From NCBI GenBank assembly GCA_964017065.1, contig OZ024784.1, positions 8,785,152 to 8,849,151 of the forward strand: 64,000 bases of DNA. Direction: 5' to 3'. This DNA comes from Haliclona indistincta (taxonomy: Eukaryota > Porifera > Demospongiae > Haplosclerida > Chalinidae). Each line of letters begins with the position of its first letter. The stretch's first letter is position 1. The translations under genes were made by a program, and so were the position numbers. Of this stretch, positions 53,057 through 64,000 are shown piece after piece. The notes below the pieces were generated by a model that did no database searches, was not told the origin of the DNA, and saw only the letters and a list, made by a program, of their open reading frames with translations.

Positions 53057-56000
53057 ATGGCTGATGCTGAGGAGGAGGAAAATGGCTACGTTTCTATAGG
53101 CTCAGCTTTCAAGCAACTTGAGACAGATGATGACGTGCAACGGGAAAAGAATCGAAAAGACAAGGACCATTATGTGCTGGATAAGCAGGGGAGGCGGAGG
53201 TTTCATGGGGCCTTTACTGGAGGGTTCTCTGCTGGTTACTATAACACTGTTGGTTCTAAAGAAGGCTAGTGTAGTTACTGAATGACTGTTTATACCTAAA
53301 CGTGTACAGGTTGGTCACCATCTCCGTTCATGTCATCGCGTGATAGCAAGGCCTCACAGTTGGACCAACGCCCAGAGGACTACATGGATGACGAGGTGTG
53401 TAGTGCTCTTGGTAGTACTGTGTATATTCCAAGGCAGTCTGCAATTAGTGGACTGGACATTGCGGTGCCTCGTTTCATTTTGTCTGCAAGTATAAAGGTA
53501 GCTCATGCTCAATGGGTTTACTCGTTTTGGTAAAAGTCAGCTGCACTGATAGCCGATAGTGGTTGTATATCATCCTGAGCCTGATAACAGCTAACTGATA
53601 GCAGATTTATTATGTTGGAGCACTAAATGCAGTATTGGCTGAGATGTGATTGATAGTCGTTATCATGGATCTGTCTAGCCTCTAAGAGCACTAACCAGAG
53701 AGCTTTAGTGACAATCGCTAATAACTTACACATTGTGGTAATACAGTTTCAAGACACAAAAAATAATTTCAATTTATAAATTTGCAATTTTATTAGGCAC
53801 ATTGCAAAATTATACACTTTGTATTGATTTTGGCAAAATAATTCTTAAAATACTTACTACTGTTCTGTTCACGAAATTTAAAGAAAGCCAGCTCTATAGC
53901 TTCTCCACGGTAATTATTTTGGCTGTAAAGAACGCATCTCCTGCCGGCATTAACACTTGTATAATTTTTATTTGTGGCACTGTGTCTATAATTATTGTGC
54001 ATAGTAATATCACAGAATTGAATGTAGCAGTCGTCCAGCCAACAGACCTGAAGTCCCATAAAAATGTATCTTTCAGCGTAATCACCTATTCGTGGGTTTA
54101 TCTCTGAGCTAAACCAGCTGTAACTTTTTTATCTTACGTTCATTTCATTTCATTCATGCAACATAAAGTTTTCTGTACTAACTCTTGATATTCCTCTAAA
54201 CACACGGCGGCAGGCACCCTCATACACGAACGGCAGTTGTTTAAAGTTAACAATAAAACAGCGTCAGGAAATTTTTTTATGACAAGAACTGCTGCAATCT
54301 CATATCCTTTCTTTGATAAGTGTAATAAGCTGCTTGCTGAAGAGCAGATCTGAATTTGTTCTAGCATTATAACAAAAAGTTATGACTACACCAATATTCT
54401 GTTAATTGTTTATGCCTAATACTACTGGTAGCTGCACAGAAAATACGTAAAACAACCTGTACCAGATACTGCAATCTAGCTTGCATACTACAGAATGCAT
54501 AATCAAGTTTCTTCCAGCACTATGAGGCTGTTTCTGATGGCTCTTTATTCTTCCAGTATGCATACATACAAAATTATAAATGTATGCTGCTGTCAAAAGC
54601 ATGTATGTCAGTGTGTGTATATGTTTGAGCTGATACAACTAGTGTCGAATAATATAAATTAAAATACTCTAGTCAGGTAACACTTTGCATAATACACGAA
54701 AAGTAGTGCCAGTGTACAATGATAATAAGACAGTAAGAGATCCGGCTTGTATCTACTCCAGCTAGAGCGAACATTGAAGATGGTTTATCTGAAATCATCT
54801 GCAACAAGAATGGTAAAAAATTGCTCGAGTAATTGGTAACTAGCGGATTGCGAGATGAGAGAAATTTGGAACAAAATCAGCCGTCAGTGACACAAAGCAT
54901 ATGGGATCATTTTATATCAGTAGCCTGTGTGTTCATGCAATCAATGAAAACTATTATTAGTCATTCCTATTCTTAAACATGGGAAAATCATGGTGCCCAG
55001 CCCAATCATAGCTGTCTATGACCTAATGCACGGTGTTGTGAGCGTCAGGAATTTTTTCAAGACACACACTGCGCTCTAAGAACACATGCAAGGCTTAAAG
55101 TAATAGTCCGCATACATCATTTCGAAGTTGTTCTACAATACCGCGTGGATTTGTAATAAAAACCAACCTGCAACAAACCAAGTGTCATTTCAGAGTGCTG
55201 CTCGTATATCCGACTAAACAGCCCACTCATTCACCAGCAAGATCAAAAAATGACTTGAAAGTACAAGTCATTTTTAAGTCATTTTCAATGCTGGTTATCT
55301 TCATAGAGCTGTACGGCAGGTCCTTCATCATAGCTGTCCACCGTGCCATAATACACAGCAAAAACCATTTATTTTCACAATAAGTAAAATTAATGTCTAT
55401 GCATAGGTGCCCTCAAAACACCCTTTATAGGCGCCCTCAAAACTTTCTCATGAAAGTTTTGAGGCACCAAAATGCGGAAATGTTTATGTGCAAAAATTTG
55501 TATACATAGTCCTGCATATTGTGTAGATGGCAAAGCAATTAATTATGCTCTTCAGGTGGCAAAAAGAAATGATTCGCAATGTGTTGAACTGTAAAGCTGG
55601 CTAGCCTCACCTCAAAATGCTTAGCCATCCCATTTTCCTCTGCTTAATTTACTCAGTCAATGCATGAACTCACTGTCAGTTGTGAGTCATGCCCACACAA
55701 TGATCTATGCACTCTTGATAATTTGTTATGCATTTATCTCTATGTTTGTCCTTTATCAGGATTTAGACACATTTGGTATTGCACCAAGAGAGATAGCTGC
55801 AAGAGATCAGTTTCTTCAGGGAACTGCTGGAGGCAAGAGACCCTACTCTACTCACTCGTCGGTTATTCCAGGAGAGGCGCCACTGCAGAACTTGATTGTT
55901 CCAGCTAGATCATCTGTGGGTGCTCGACTACTGAAGGCCATGGGATGGAGGGAAGGTCAAGGGGTGGGGCCTAAGATAATGAAATATTCAACCAAAAAGG

Positions 56001-58639
56001 AAGGTCATTGATATTTGTTTATAATACCTTAACTAAAAAATTAATAATGATAAACTATTCAGAAGGAAAGAAAATATATGGATGTGCACTCCCTAATCAA
56101 GCTGATGAGGAGTATGTCGATGATGCTGTTCGTGGCTTCATGTTTGCCCCTCATGATGTGGCTCCATGGCAGTTTGTAGCCAAGGACGACCATCATGGAA
56201 TTGGCTACCAAGGCATGGAGCACCAGCCTGTTCTTCAGGAAAGTGGAGTAAGCCAAAGTATTTATGGAATGTCTGGCAAGGTATAAGTGGTGTATTAATC
56301 AATGTCAAATTCAGTGCTGCATTGATCTTGCAGGCATTTGGTGTGGGAGCACTAGAAGAAGATGATGAAGATATATACTCACGTGAAAATATAGTTAACT
56401 TTAATGTCACTGAGGCTAGTGAGGCAGATCTTAATGCTGAACAAGTGTTCGGATGGACAGGTGGCATGCAGGGAGGTTAGCCTATCAATCATACAGTTAT
56501 TATAAAAAGTTACAAATCTCATCTTTACAGACTGGAGCCTTAAGTGTTTTTCAAAAACATCTAAACCTGATTCTCACAAAAAGGTAAAAATGATTTTTTC
56601 ATAAAGGTTACTGCAGCACTGCTCACATAGGTCTATCCTCCACCACTTGTTCCTCGTGACTTTGTCCCTCTGCACAAGTTCCTTGCCGGTTCTTCCGCTC
56701 ATGATACTGGTTTGAAGCTGCTTCTGCAAAATGCCATCATTACATTTTTATTACTAATAGGAAGTTCATCTAGTTCTTTGTCTTCTTCTAAACGAGCCCA
56801 GCTATTGTCTGAATCAAGTTAGTGGTGTGGTCGCCTTTGTTACCTCTTTTCTGTACTAGTAGAAACCAGTGCTGATGTTCATTCTGTGTTTGATCTGATG
56901 TCACCCGAGGACAGAGACAGGTTAAAAAGAGCGACCATTTCCGCCAAGAGCACTATTGAAAACAGTAGCACTACTGCTGAAGAAGAAAGAAGCCACAAGG
57001 CAGATAGAGGCAGAAGGTGGGACCAGCGTCCAGGCATTTCATTAGCAGCTGCTATCACAACTGGAAGTGAGTTACAATATCTAACATTAACTAATACTGA
57101 CTCCATCCTGCCCTCAGCATATATGCCATTTGCAAATGATCCTCAGAAGCAGGAGCGCTACCAAGCCTATTTGCAGGGCCATCGCAAATTTTTTGGTAGA
57201 GAGTACGATCGTCTAACTGAGTGGGAAAAGCAGAGAGAACTTGAGCAGTTCAGTAGATCATCCAATCTTTACCAACCACTAGCCAGTACCCTAGCTGACA
57301 AATTCACTCGTGCTAAAACGGATGAAGAAGAGAAAAACGAACCTGTACATGAACATGCAACTGTGCTCCGCTTAATTTGACTGATTTATTATTTTAGATG
57401 GATATAAATGATGCAGAGCAGGCAGCAGAGGCAGGCATGTTTGGTGTACTGACAAGAGATGTACAAAAGTGGCATCCTCATAGAGTTCTTTGTAAGCGAT
57501 TCAATATTCCTGACCCATATCCTGAGTGAGTGAACTTAAAAATTGATTTCTTTTCATTTAAATTCTGTTTAGCTCTGCCTTGGTCGGAGTTCCTAGTAGC
57601 AATCGTTCTAACAGATCATTGGATGAGAGAGGGCGACAGATACTCACATTTGAGCCATCCACCATTGAGAAACCTACTATTTCTAGCATTCCTGCAGTTA
57701 CAGATGAACCAGCCAAGGCAGAAAGAACAGAGAGTAAAACAGATGCAGGGTTTGCTACCGTTGATCATAGGAGAGAAGTGGACGAGCCTAAACCAACGGA
57801 AGTTGATGATCCAAAAAGTGAAGTAGAAGAGCCCGAGAAGGTAAAAAAAAAACATGCCCCCTGTGAGGATCGAACTCACGACCTTCAGATTATGAGACTG
57901 ACGCGCTACCTACTGCGCTAAGGAGGCAGTTGTGTACTCAGCATTATTATTTGGTTTTTATTGCTAACGTTCTAGGAGCGGCCTCCAATGGAAATATTTC
58001 GTTCCATCTTTGCGGACAGTTCTAGTGAATCAGAGCCGGATGATGATGATCCACCGGAACAGGATCAATCTTCAGATATAGCGGTCATGGAAACAGAACC
58101 TGTCAAAACAGCTGACACTACTGATAGACCAAAGCAACAGTGGCAAAATTTTGCACTCCTCACACTTCCACCTCAGCCTCCTGTTGCTGCTGCCAGCTTT
58201 CTTACACCCACACAAGAAGAGAAGCAAGCACAATCTGACAACGGCACAAAGGTATCAGCACTAGACAATTTAACGTTCACATTATAAGCTGTTCCAGAAT
58301 CCAGTCGCATCTGAGACACCTCAATCATCACTGCCATCTGACAGCTTGTTTGGTCCACCTCTTCCTCCGCCAGCAGGTGATTTTCTTGTGACAAATTAAT
58401 AGAAATATTGTTTTGCTCTTACAATAGCTGATAGCGAGTGTGAAGATGGTAGTTCTGATGGCGAGAGTAATTCCCACTCCTCATACTCTAAATCAAAGCA
58501 TACTCATCCCAAGTCTCATCACAAACACAAGCACAAAAAGGATAAGGTTAGATTAGTCTGATGTATAATGATATTATATATAGTGCTTTATAATTTCCAA
58601 CCACAGCGAAAGCATCATAAATCAAGACACCGACATTAA
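53057..58639 (+). CDS. GPATCH1: G-patch domain-containing protein 1
   Basis: Starts [19 protein letters not shown] and soon gives [20 protein letters not shown] (human [20 protein letters not shown]), [18 protein letters not shown], and the G-patch [20 protein letters not shown]. Further exons have [68 protein letters not shown] and [20 protein letters not shown], ending in a His/Lys-rich tail ([15 protein letters not shown]). GPATCH1 is a spliceosome-associated protein that is thought to activate a DEAH-box helicase through its G-patch. One intron (53393-55758) is about 2.4 kb and another holds an antisense tRNA-Met; the rest are short. CHTF8 starts 157 bp downstream. Confidence 0.94.
55435..55464. 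repeat. Hairpin in the large GPATCH1 intron
   Basis: Arms CCTCAAAACTTTC and GAAAGTTTTGAGG with a 4-bp loop. A second copy of GGTGCCCTCAAAAC lies 28 bp upstream. A small foldback with no coding content; the rest of this intron (53393-55758) shows AT-rich sequence without a recognisable gene. Confidence 0.7.
57855..57927 (-). tRNA. tRNA-Met (anticodon CAT), elongator type
   Basis: The minus strand folds as a 73-nt tRNA. The acceptor stem is GCCTCCT with AGGGGGC and discriminator A. The D arm contains AGCGCAGTAGGTAGCGC, the anticodon loop is CTCATAA, and the T arm has GGTTCGA-type sequence (GAGTTCGATCCTC). A and B box promoter elements (TAGCGCAGTAGG and GGTTCGANNCC-like) are present. The body resembles elongator rather than initiator tRNA-Met. 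It lies inside a GPATCH1 intron in antisense orientation. No intron in the tRNA. Confidence 0.95.
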
Positions 58640-58796
58640 TTTTCTTTGCTGTTGCATAAAAATTGATATGCAAAAAAAATCCTGACAACCAGCTGACAAC
58701 AATAATTATTTGCTGTACTCATAGAAAAGGGGGTTATCATGGAACAAGTTTGAGGTGTGGTCAGGAGGTGTAGCTAACAGATTGAGTCGACTAGTC

Positions 58797-59132
58797 ATGC
58801 AGATTGTGCTGCAGTTGTCAGATTTTCCCGGTGAATGGGGTATTGTGGAGCTACAAGGAGTCCTGGAGACGCGCCGGGGACGCTCGTTTGAAGGGCTGCA
58901 CATTGGCGACTTGCATTTTAACACGACTACCGGGACAGCTAGTCTGATTGTTGGTCACCATCTTCTCACCGGGAAGGCTGTGAAGTTGGATAAACCATTG
59001 GGCGTGCTAAGGAAATCCTCGAATGCTACTAGCAACACTGAGTATTGTGTCATGGCGCTCATCAGAAGAAAAATTGTGTTTAAAAACAGACCCAAACCAA
59101 TCGTATCAGCAACAGTATCTAAACGTACTTAG
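58797..59132 (+). CDS. CHTF8: Chromosome transmission fidelity protein 8
   Basis: Single exon, 111 residues from the ATG at 58797. Reads MQIVLQLSDFPGEWGIVELQ (human start MVQIVISSARAGGLAEWVLM), HIGDLHFNTTTGTASLIVGH, LTGKAVKLDKPLGVLRK and MALIRRKIVFKNRPKPI (human TALIKDKILFKTRPKPI). CTF8 joins DCC1 and CTF18 in the alternative PCNA loader that supports sister-chromatid cohesion. The frame is open upstream of the ATG but has no earlier ATG. Length is typical (about 120). Confidence 0.93.
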   Translation: MQIVLQLSDFPGEWGIVELQGVLETRRGRSFEGLHIGDLHFNTTTGTASLIVGHHLLTGKAVKLDKPLGVLRKSSNATSNTEYCVMALIRRKIVFKNRPKPIVSATVSKRT

Positions 59133-59191
59133 TACAGTATTTTAAATTATTAATAGATTAAAGTGAAGGTATTATTAGTGCTGTATAAAAG

Positions 59192-59694
59192 CTAGTTGTG
59201 ATAAATGGCTGTGTATGTTACTATCCATAAAACCTGTGAGGAGGAAGAGCATTAGTAAAATTGTATATGACTGTTGGCTTACAAGAAATATGGCAGATGA
59301 AGTCATAAACCCTTCTTTAATCAGTTCCCAAACTCCACCATACTCTTCCTCATCCACCTGTTGATAGAACATGCAGTACAGGTAGACTAGTCCTACACCA
59401 ATCACCAGGTACCTAGTGAAGACCATAAGTCACTACTACCAACCATCATGAGTTGACTCACGTGAGCAATCCCACTGCTCCTGTTAGTGGTATTGCTCCC
59501 CATGACAAGCCCACTACAATGGAAACCAATTGTCTCATCCAGTAGACCACGTCGAGAAATTCTTCCTAAAGCATAAAACAGTACTTTAACACTCTACACA
59601 TGCATCACTCGTTCACCTTGTCCTCCCATTTTTGCCTGACTCTCAGTGCACGCCTGAACAGATCAAAACGCGTCTTATGACTGATGGTGGCCAT
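59192..59694 (-). CDS. RAB5IF: RAB5IF/C20orf24-like ER membrane protein
   Basis: Four exons. Starts MATISHKTRFDLFRRALRVR; exon 2 EEFLDVVYWMRQLVSIVVGL (human DEFLDVIYWFRQIIAVVLGV) with WGAIPLTGAVG; exon 3 YLVIGVGLVYLYCMFYQQVD, then EEEYGGVWELIKEGFMTSSA (human EEEYGGTWELTKEGFMTSFA); exon 4 VLWIVTYTAIYHN. The protein is the obligate partner of TMCO1 in the GEL complex of the multipass translocon; its name comes from an older Rab5 interaction report. Length about 110 residues, near the usual 129. Head to head with RABIF, 50 bp between start codons. Confidence 0.95.
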
Positions 59695-59744
59695 GCTTCT
59701 TTAGTAGGTGTGGCTCGTACGTTGTGGGCAGGGCTGGTATCACA
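59695..59744. promoter_or_regulatory. 50-bp bidirectional gap between RAB5IF and RABIF
   Basis: Only 50 bp lie between the two divergent start codons, so the promoters and 5' UTRs must be shared or overlap the opposite first exons. No TATA box is seen. Confidence 0.55.
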
Positions 59745-60493
59745 ATGGCTGAAAGCAGTGACCCTAGTGCAAATGTCATGCAGGTACCTCTTGAACAACT
59801 CTTGGGGCAGTCCAAAAGCAAAGCCGATTCATTAATAGACTACAGGTTTGTGTTCTAGGTGTCTGGTTTTCAGTACTGCATGTACGTCTCGTTAATTACT
59901 TTGTTAATTTTATTGTACAGTCAGTTGGACCAGTCTAAATCATTTGACAGCCATAACAGTACCACTGTTGTGTGTGGTTCTTGTAAGAGCATAATAATGA
60001 AGCCATCATGTGGGCGACTAGTTGAGAAAGAGGTCAGTAAATTCTCAGAAATTATGACTGAAAAAAACTGTCATTGCATGCTGACTGACCGTGATAAATC
60101 AACAAATTGAGCAGGCCATGGCAAAATGCTGCTCTTCAGACAATTGTTAACTCTGTGAATAGTGCTTAGCCATTCAAATCGTGCTATAATATTACTATCA
60201 CCATTTCTAAATGTTCACACCAAACTTATTTCTTTTGTATGTTGTAGATGTTTTTACCCAGCATGACAGAAAAGTATCTTATAGGACAGGAGCCTCTTGG
60301 AGACAAGCCTACAATACACTGGCTAGTGGAAGACATGTTTCATTTCGAGAACATTGGTTTTTCTAAAACAGTAGACTCTCTTCAGTACCTCATATGTGCA
60401 GACTGTGAGATCGGACCTATTGGCTGGCGTGATACAACAACCAACAACAAGTTCTATGTGGCATGTGAAAGAGTGAAGTATGTCAGTAAATAA
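59745..60493 (+). CDS. RABIF: RAB-interacting factor MSS4
   Basis: Three exons. Starts MAESSDPSANVMQVPLEQLL; exon 2 TVVCGSCKSIIMKPSCGRLV gives the first zinc Cys-x2-Cys pair; exon 3 MFLPSMTEKYL, HWLVEDMFHFENIGFSKTV and LICADCEIGPIGWRD supply the second Cys-x2-Cys (CADC) and the MSS4 signature, ending VKYVSK. MSS4 is a small zinc protein that binds nucleotide-free exocytic Rabs and acts as a Rab holdase/chaperone. Length (about 145 residues) is slightly above human (123) because of the N-terminus. Confidence 0.95.
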
Positions 60494-61069
60494 AATAACA
60501 ATAATTGTTCAAGAACTTGACTTAAATGATTTGATTATTGTCCTCTCAAACAAGTTGCTGTGGTTTATATATTTTCTAGTGATCTAATGAACAAACATTC
60601 TTATAAGCACTCCACAGAGTGAAAATCGATTAATTTCGGTGTAGAGCTCTATCGCATATCAAGGTGCTAAGTCTCTCCTGCCTTACAGTACACCTTGTGG
60701 TAACATATGCTTTGCAAGTGGCATCCCATAATCATATCAACAATAACTTTAATTATGTATCTAGCCTAGTACCTAGTCGTTAAATTTGGCGCCGAGATAC
60801 TAGGCTACTATGTATTGAAAGAACTTTCACATATGAACACAGTTGCACATCTCTCTCTCACACACACTTGATATTATCCCAACCCTTCATACATATACAC
60901 AAGTCAATAGCTATGATAAAATTCTGTAATTGAAAACAGAAATGAGTGAAATCATGTTAAGTGTGATTATCATCATGTGACCTGTACACTGCGCATGATT
61001 ATTTATTATAGTACAACAACAACAACAATAGTCATGAACCTAGCACGACAAACAAAAACGCAATGTCCA
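60494..61069. other. Convergent 3' region between RABIF and CNOT1
   Basis: About 575 bp, AT-rich. It contains the interrupted inverted pair TAGCCTAGTACCTAG and CTAGGCTA (about 60763-60810) and a short (ACA)n run near 61015. An open plus-strand frame starting at 60977 crosses into CNOT1 exons and is a shadow of them. No gene recognised. Confidence 0.55.
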
Positions 61070-64000
61070 TTAATCTCTGGATTCCTCAGTGGAGGAGGAG
61101 GGTGGCTGGGGTTGCTTCTGCATACAACTCTTGGCAACAGATTCAAACAATCTAGTGTGGAAAGCAGATTCACTAGAATAAATCTCAAAGTGCATGACGG
61201 CTACCTACTTTTCAATCTCGGGTGCACAGTGCACAAAGTTGTGTTTCCAGAAGTTGTAATGAGGGTTCTTGATGAGCTCAATGAATGTGATCAGCAATCC
61301 CCACGGGTGAGGCCGATTTACTATCAGTCTCTCAAGCAACACCCTGTGTGTGTGTGCAAGACAGTATCATTATCGTGTGTACATTATACGACTGTTCTCT
61401 ACACAAAGCATAGTGAGTATGTACAAAAACCAAGAGCACAGATGTGGAGAGAGGTCAATACGGAACACTCCTTGTTACTTTATCAAACTTGTTGTTACTT
61501 TATCAAACTTGTTGTTGCTTTATCAAAATTAATGTATCATTAGATTTTGAAGAAGCTTTGATCTTTGACCAAACCCAAATATAGTAATAACATACCTGTA
61601 ATACTAGGAATGTTGGTTTGCTGTATTGAAGCTATTCCATACATGCAATAATTATTAGTATGTATAATAGCAGTTTCAATTTATACATGTTCAATGTTTA
61701 CACAGCAACCAATGCTAGCTAGCTGACTGAGATCACAATGCTAGCTAGCTGACTGAGGTCACAATGCTAGCTAGCTGACTGAGGTCACAATGCTAGCTAG
61801 CTGACTGAGATCACAATGCTAGCTAGCTGACTGAGATCACAATGCTAGCTAGCTGACTGAGATCACAATGCTAGCTAGCTGACTGAGGTCACAATGCTAG
61901 CTAGCTGACTGAGGTCACAATGCTAGCTAGCTGACTAAGATCACAATACTAGCTAGCTGACTGAGATCACAATTGACAAGAACTATACTCTTTGAATTCG
62001 CAAAATGAATGCATGAAAAATAGCTACTATCATACCTGGTGACCTGCTCCTGTATTGCCTCATGGTTAGTCTCAGAGAACAATGAGATGAGTGCACAGCT
62101 GAAGAAGTGAGTGTGGCTATTAGGGTAGCGGAGCTGATTGGCAATGGCATTGAGAAACAAGTATCTTCCTTCTGTGTCAAGGTCCACTACAAGATGCTGA
62201 AAAATGTCCATGTGGGCCGTGTGTGCAATGGAGGAAGTTGTGGGAGTGCCACTCTTGCTGTGAACAAAAGTGATTGCTTGAGTTCCAACATAGAGCACTA
62301 AAGCGTTCATCAGTGATATGTTGTATTGCTTGCCTGGCTCTGAGGATACCTAGAAGGAGCTTATTGAACTTCACTCTATTCTAGTGCTTACCTGCAGATG
62401 TCCTCTTAGCTCTTGTAAGAATGTGACAGGAGCTCGTGACTTGATGTAGTTATCCAAATCCTGTTACAAAAAATAAGATATGAACAAAGACAAAGGGATA
62501 GAGCGAAACACCTTCTTGAGATTGGCAGGAATTAGTTGTGTGTATGATGGCAGTATACGAGGAGCATGCTGAATATCGGGCAACAACTCGACCTATTGAG
62601 AGGAGATGATGACGGCATTGTTATGACACTATGATACCTTGAGATTAGGAGTAAAGGGATCAGGGAGACGCATGTTACGAGGGAAAGCTGACAGAATTAG
62701 GTTCCTCATTTGAATGCAGTTTGGTGGAATAACATCACAGAACGAGAAATGGTAGTCACACAAAAACTCTGGAAAATCATGCAACAGCACTAAAAGAACA
62801 CGAAGTGTGCCCTGGAGAGAAGCAGAGAACAGTATGAAATGTTGTGTTTGTTGCTCTTTGTGGTACGTGCATTCACATGAAAGACATTCTGTTACATGAA
62901 ACCTTGTAGAGAAGCTGTGTTGGTTTACTGAGCTCTGCATTCCTCAAAAATGGCGACAAGAACTTGAAAAGATCAATGAGAAGTTGATGGAACAATGGCC
63001 AACCCTGTATAATTGAAAGACAAGAGATGAAAATCAAGAGGAGATGAACAAACTTACCTTCTGTTGAGGAGTTTGTAACAGTAGTTTAGCAATAAAGATG
63101 CGATGTGAAATAAGCTCCAGCCATGCATACGCAAAACCAGGAGCTCTTGATGGTCGCAAATGATGGTACACGGAACTAGAAAGAGACAAGGTAGTAAGTT
63201 AGTTGTCATGACAGATAAAATACAAGAAAGGAAGGGAAGATAAATACCAGAAACACTGCAGCATTGGCAAGCTGATAGCATCAAAAACAGGATCAGGAGA
63301 GCAGATGTCATTGAGGAGCATGATGAAAAACCGATGATAGGCTAGCTGATGGAACTCCGTCTGTCTAGCCTCATGGTCTTTCAACAGTACATAAGCCACT
63401 ACTGTCAACACCTAGTGAAAATAGGAAGAATACAATGTACCTTACTGATAGCAAGCCTCTTTCACCTTGTTGAGCAGGTTGATCTTAGTGACAGTGTTGC
63501 TGGGTTCACCAGAGTAACGCACCAACACTACCACAAGCTTCACAAAGGCATCCATTGTGTGGTAGCACTTGGGCCGTGACATCCCTGAGGTCATTGTGGT
63601 CTGTGAGAGGCAACAATACTGAGCAATCGATTAACAAGAAGATGATCTACTGACTGAGTCAGCAAGAGTTCTGTAGCACAGGTCAACACACATCTCAATA
63701 CTGATCCTGAAAAATCTAGTGACAAGATCATCATTCTTGAGGATACCCTGATGCTGTAACTGAGCAAAGAAGAGAGGAACACACAGAGAGAAGGAGAAAG
63801 GAAGAGAGGGATAGAAAAGAGCACAGAGCTTCACACACAACCATTAACAAGACCACAGCAGATACTCACCCTAGCTACATAAGCAGCATAGATCTTATCA
63901 CCATCCCTCATAAGACCAGGTTGATGAAAATGTCTCACCCACTCAGACAATAGATACTCCACCTGGTAGTCAATGACAGTGAAAGACATAAAGCAAAGCA
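61070..64000 (-). CDS. CNOT1: CCR4-NOT scaffold subunit 1, C-terminal part (5' end off the window)
   Basis: About ten exons of the C-terminal NOT1 domain. From 5' to 3': [20 protein letters not shown] (human [20 protein letters not shown]), [93 protein letters not shown] and [15 protein letters not shown], then a short last exon [20 protein letters not shown] ending ESRD. CNOT1 is the scaffold of the CCR4-NOT deadenylase; this region binds CNOT2/CNOT3. The true protein is about 2,300 residues, so most is outside. One intron holds a 26-bp tandem repeat. Confidence 0.96.
61710..61971. repeat. 26-bp minisatellite in a CNOT1 intron, 10 copies
   Basis: The unit is CAATGCTAGCTAGCTGACTG then AGRTCA. 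Copies differ mainly at one purine (GAGATC or GAGGTC). Each unit contains the palindrome GCTAGCTAGC. It lies between the exon encoding EAIQEQVTR and the exon encoding [11 protein letters not shown]. Confidence 0.95.

Noticed and set aside
53793..54638. Small ORFs on both strands in the large GPATCH1 intron
   Set aside because: AT-rich, overlapping in opposite directions, no recognised motifs and no matching splice structure.
60977..61543. 188-residue plus-strand ORF
   Set aside because: It is antisense to two clear CNOT1 exons and adjacent non-coding sequence; its composition is not protein-like.
61710..61971. CRISPR-like array
   Set aside because: Contiguous 26-bp units without spacers inside a CNOT1 intron.

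Overview
This is eukaryotic, metazoan-type DNA: animal gene families split by many short GT-AG introns (often 40-100 bp), genes on both strands packed 50-500 bp apart, and several small terminal-inverted-repeat elements in introns and spacers. The very compact layout, together with CBF-beta, p22phox, TRIM-NHL and Gs-alpha genes, suggests an early-branching animal, most likely a demosponge. The species is an inference; no marker in the window proves it.

Layout. 1-7861: partial regucalcin-like gene (-), TSNAXIP1-like (-), DIPK1/FAM69-like divergent kinase (-), CBFB (+), CYBA/p22phox (-). 8207-11150: a secreted cysteine-rich protein (+), then a 1.9-kb DNA transposon with roughly 290-bp terminal inverted repeats and a decayed gene. 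11276-18255: dolichol kinase (+), cytochrome b5 (-), tyrosine aminotransferase (+) with a candidate mitochondrial presequence. 18662-25836: one large minus-strand gene with a BAR-like N-terminus and a Pro/His-rich C-terminus; one intron carries 26 copies of a 22-bp minisatellite. 26434-31077: LPCAT (+), then an intronless FEM1 (+) only 50 bp downstream. 31128-35766: an unrecognised gene (-) whose intron holds two abutting MITEs, then a diverged Gs-alpha paralog (-). 36115-45750: FEN1 (+) with large introns, one hosting an intronless TRIM-NHL gene. 45954-52748: a DUF445-like membrane protein (-) and canonical Gs-alpha (+). 53057-60493: GPATCH1 (+) with an antisense intronic tRNA-Met, CHTF8 (+), RAB5IF (-) and RABIF (+) head to head. 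61070-64000: the 3' part of CNOT1 (-).

The genes are mostly housekeeping and do not form one pathway. Local relationships of note are the two Gs-alpha genes 13 kb apart with near-identical internal blocks, the nested TRIM gene, several divergent pairs sharing 50-350 bp of upstream DNA, and repeated insertion of TAA-target MITEs. Nothing looks like a wholly new system. The best leads are the Gs-alpha pair, the cysteine-rich secreted protein, the CACGTG-bearing minisatellite and the long-TIR transposon family.

Gene spans run from start codon to stop codon and include introns. Exon joins were made by eye from GT-AG sites, reading frame and family similarity.
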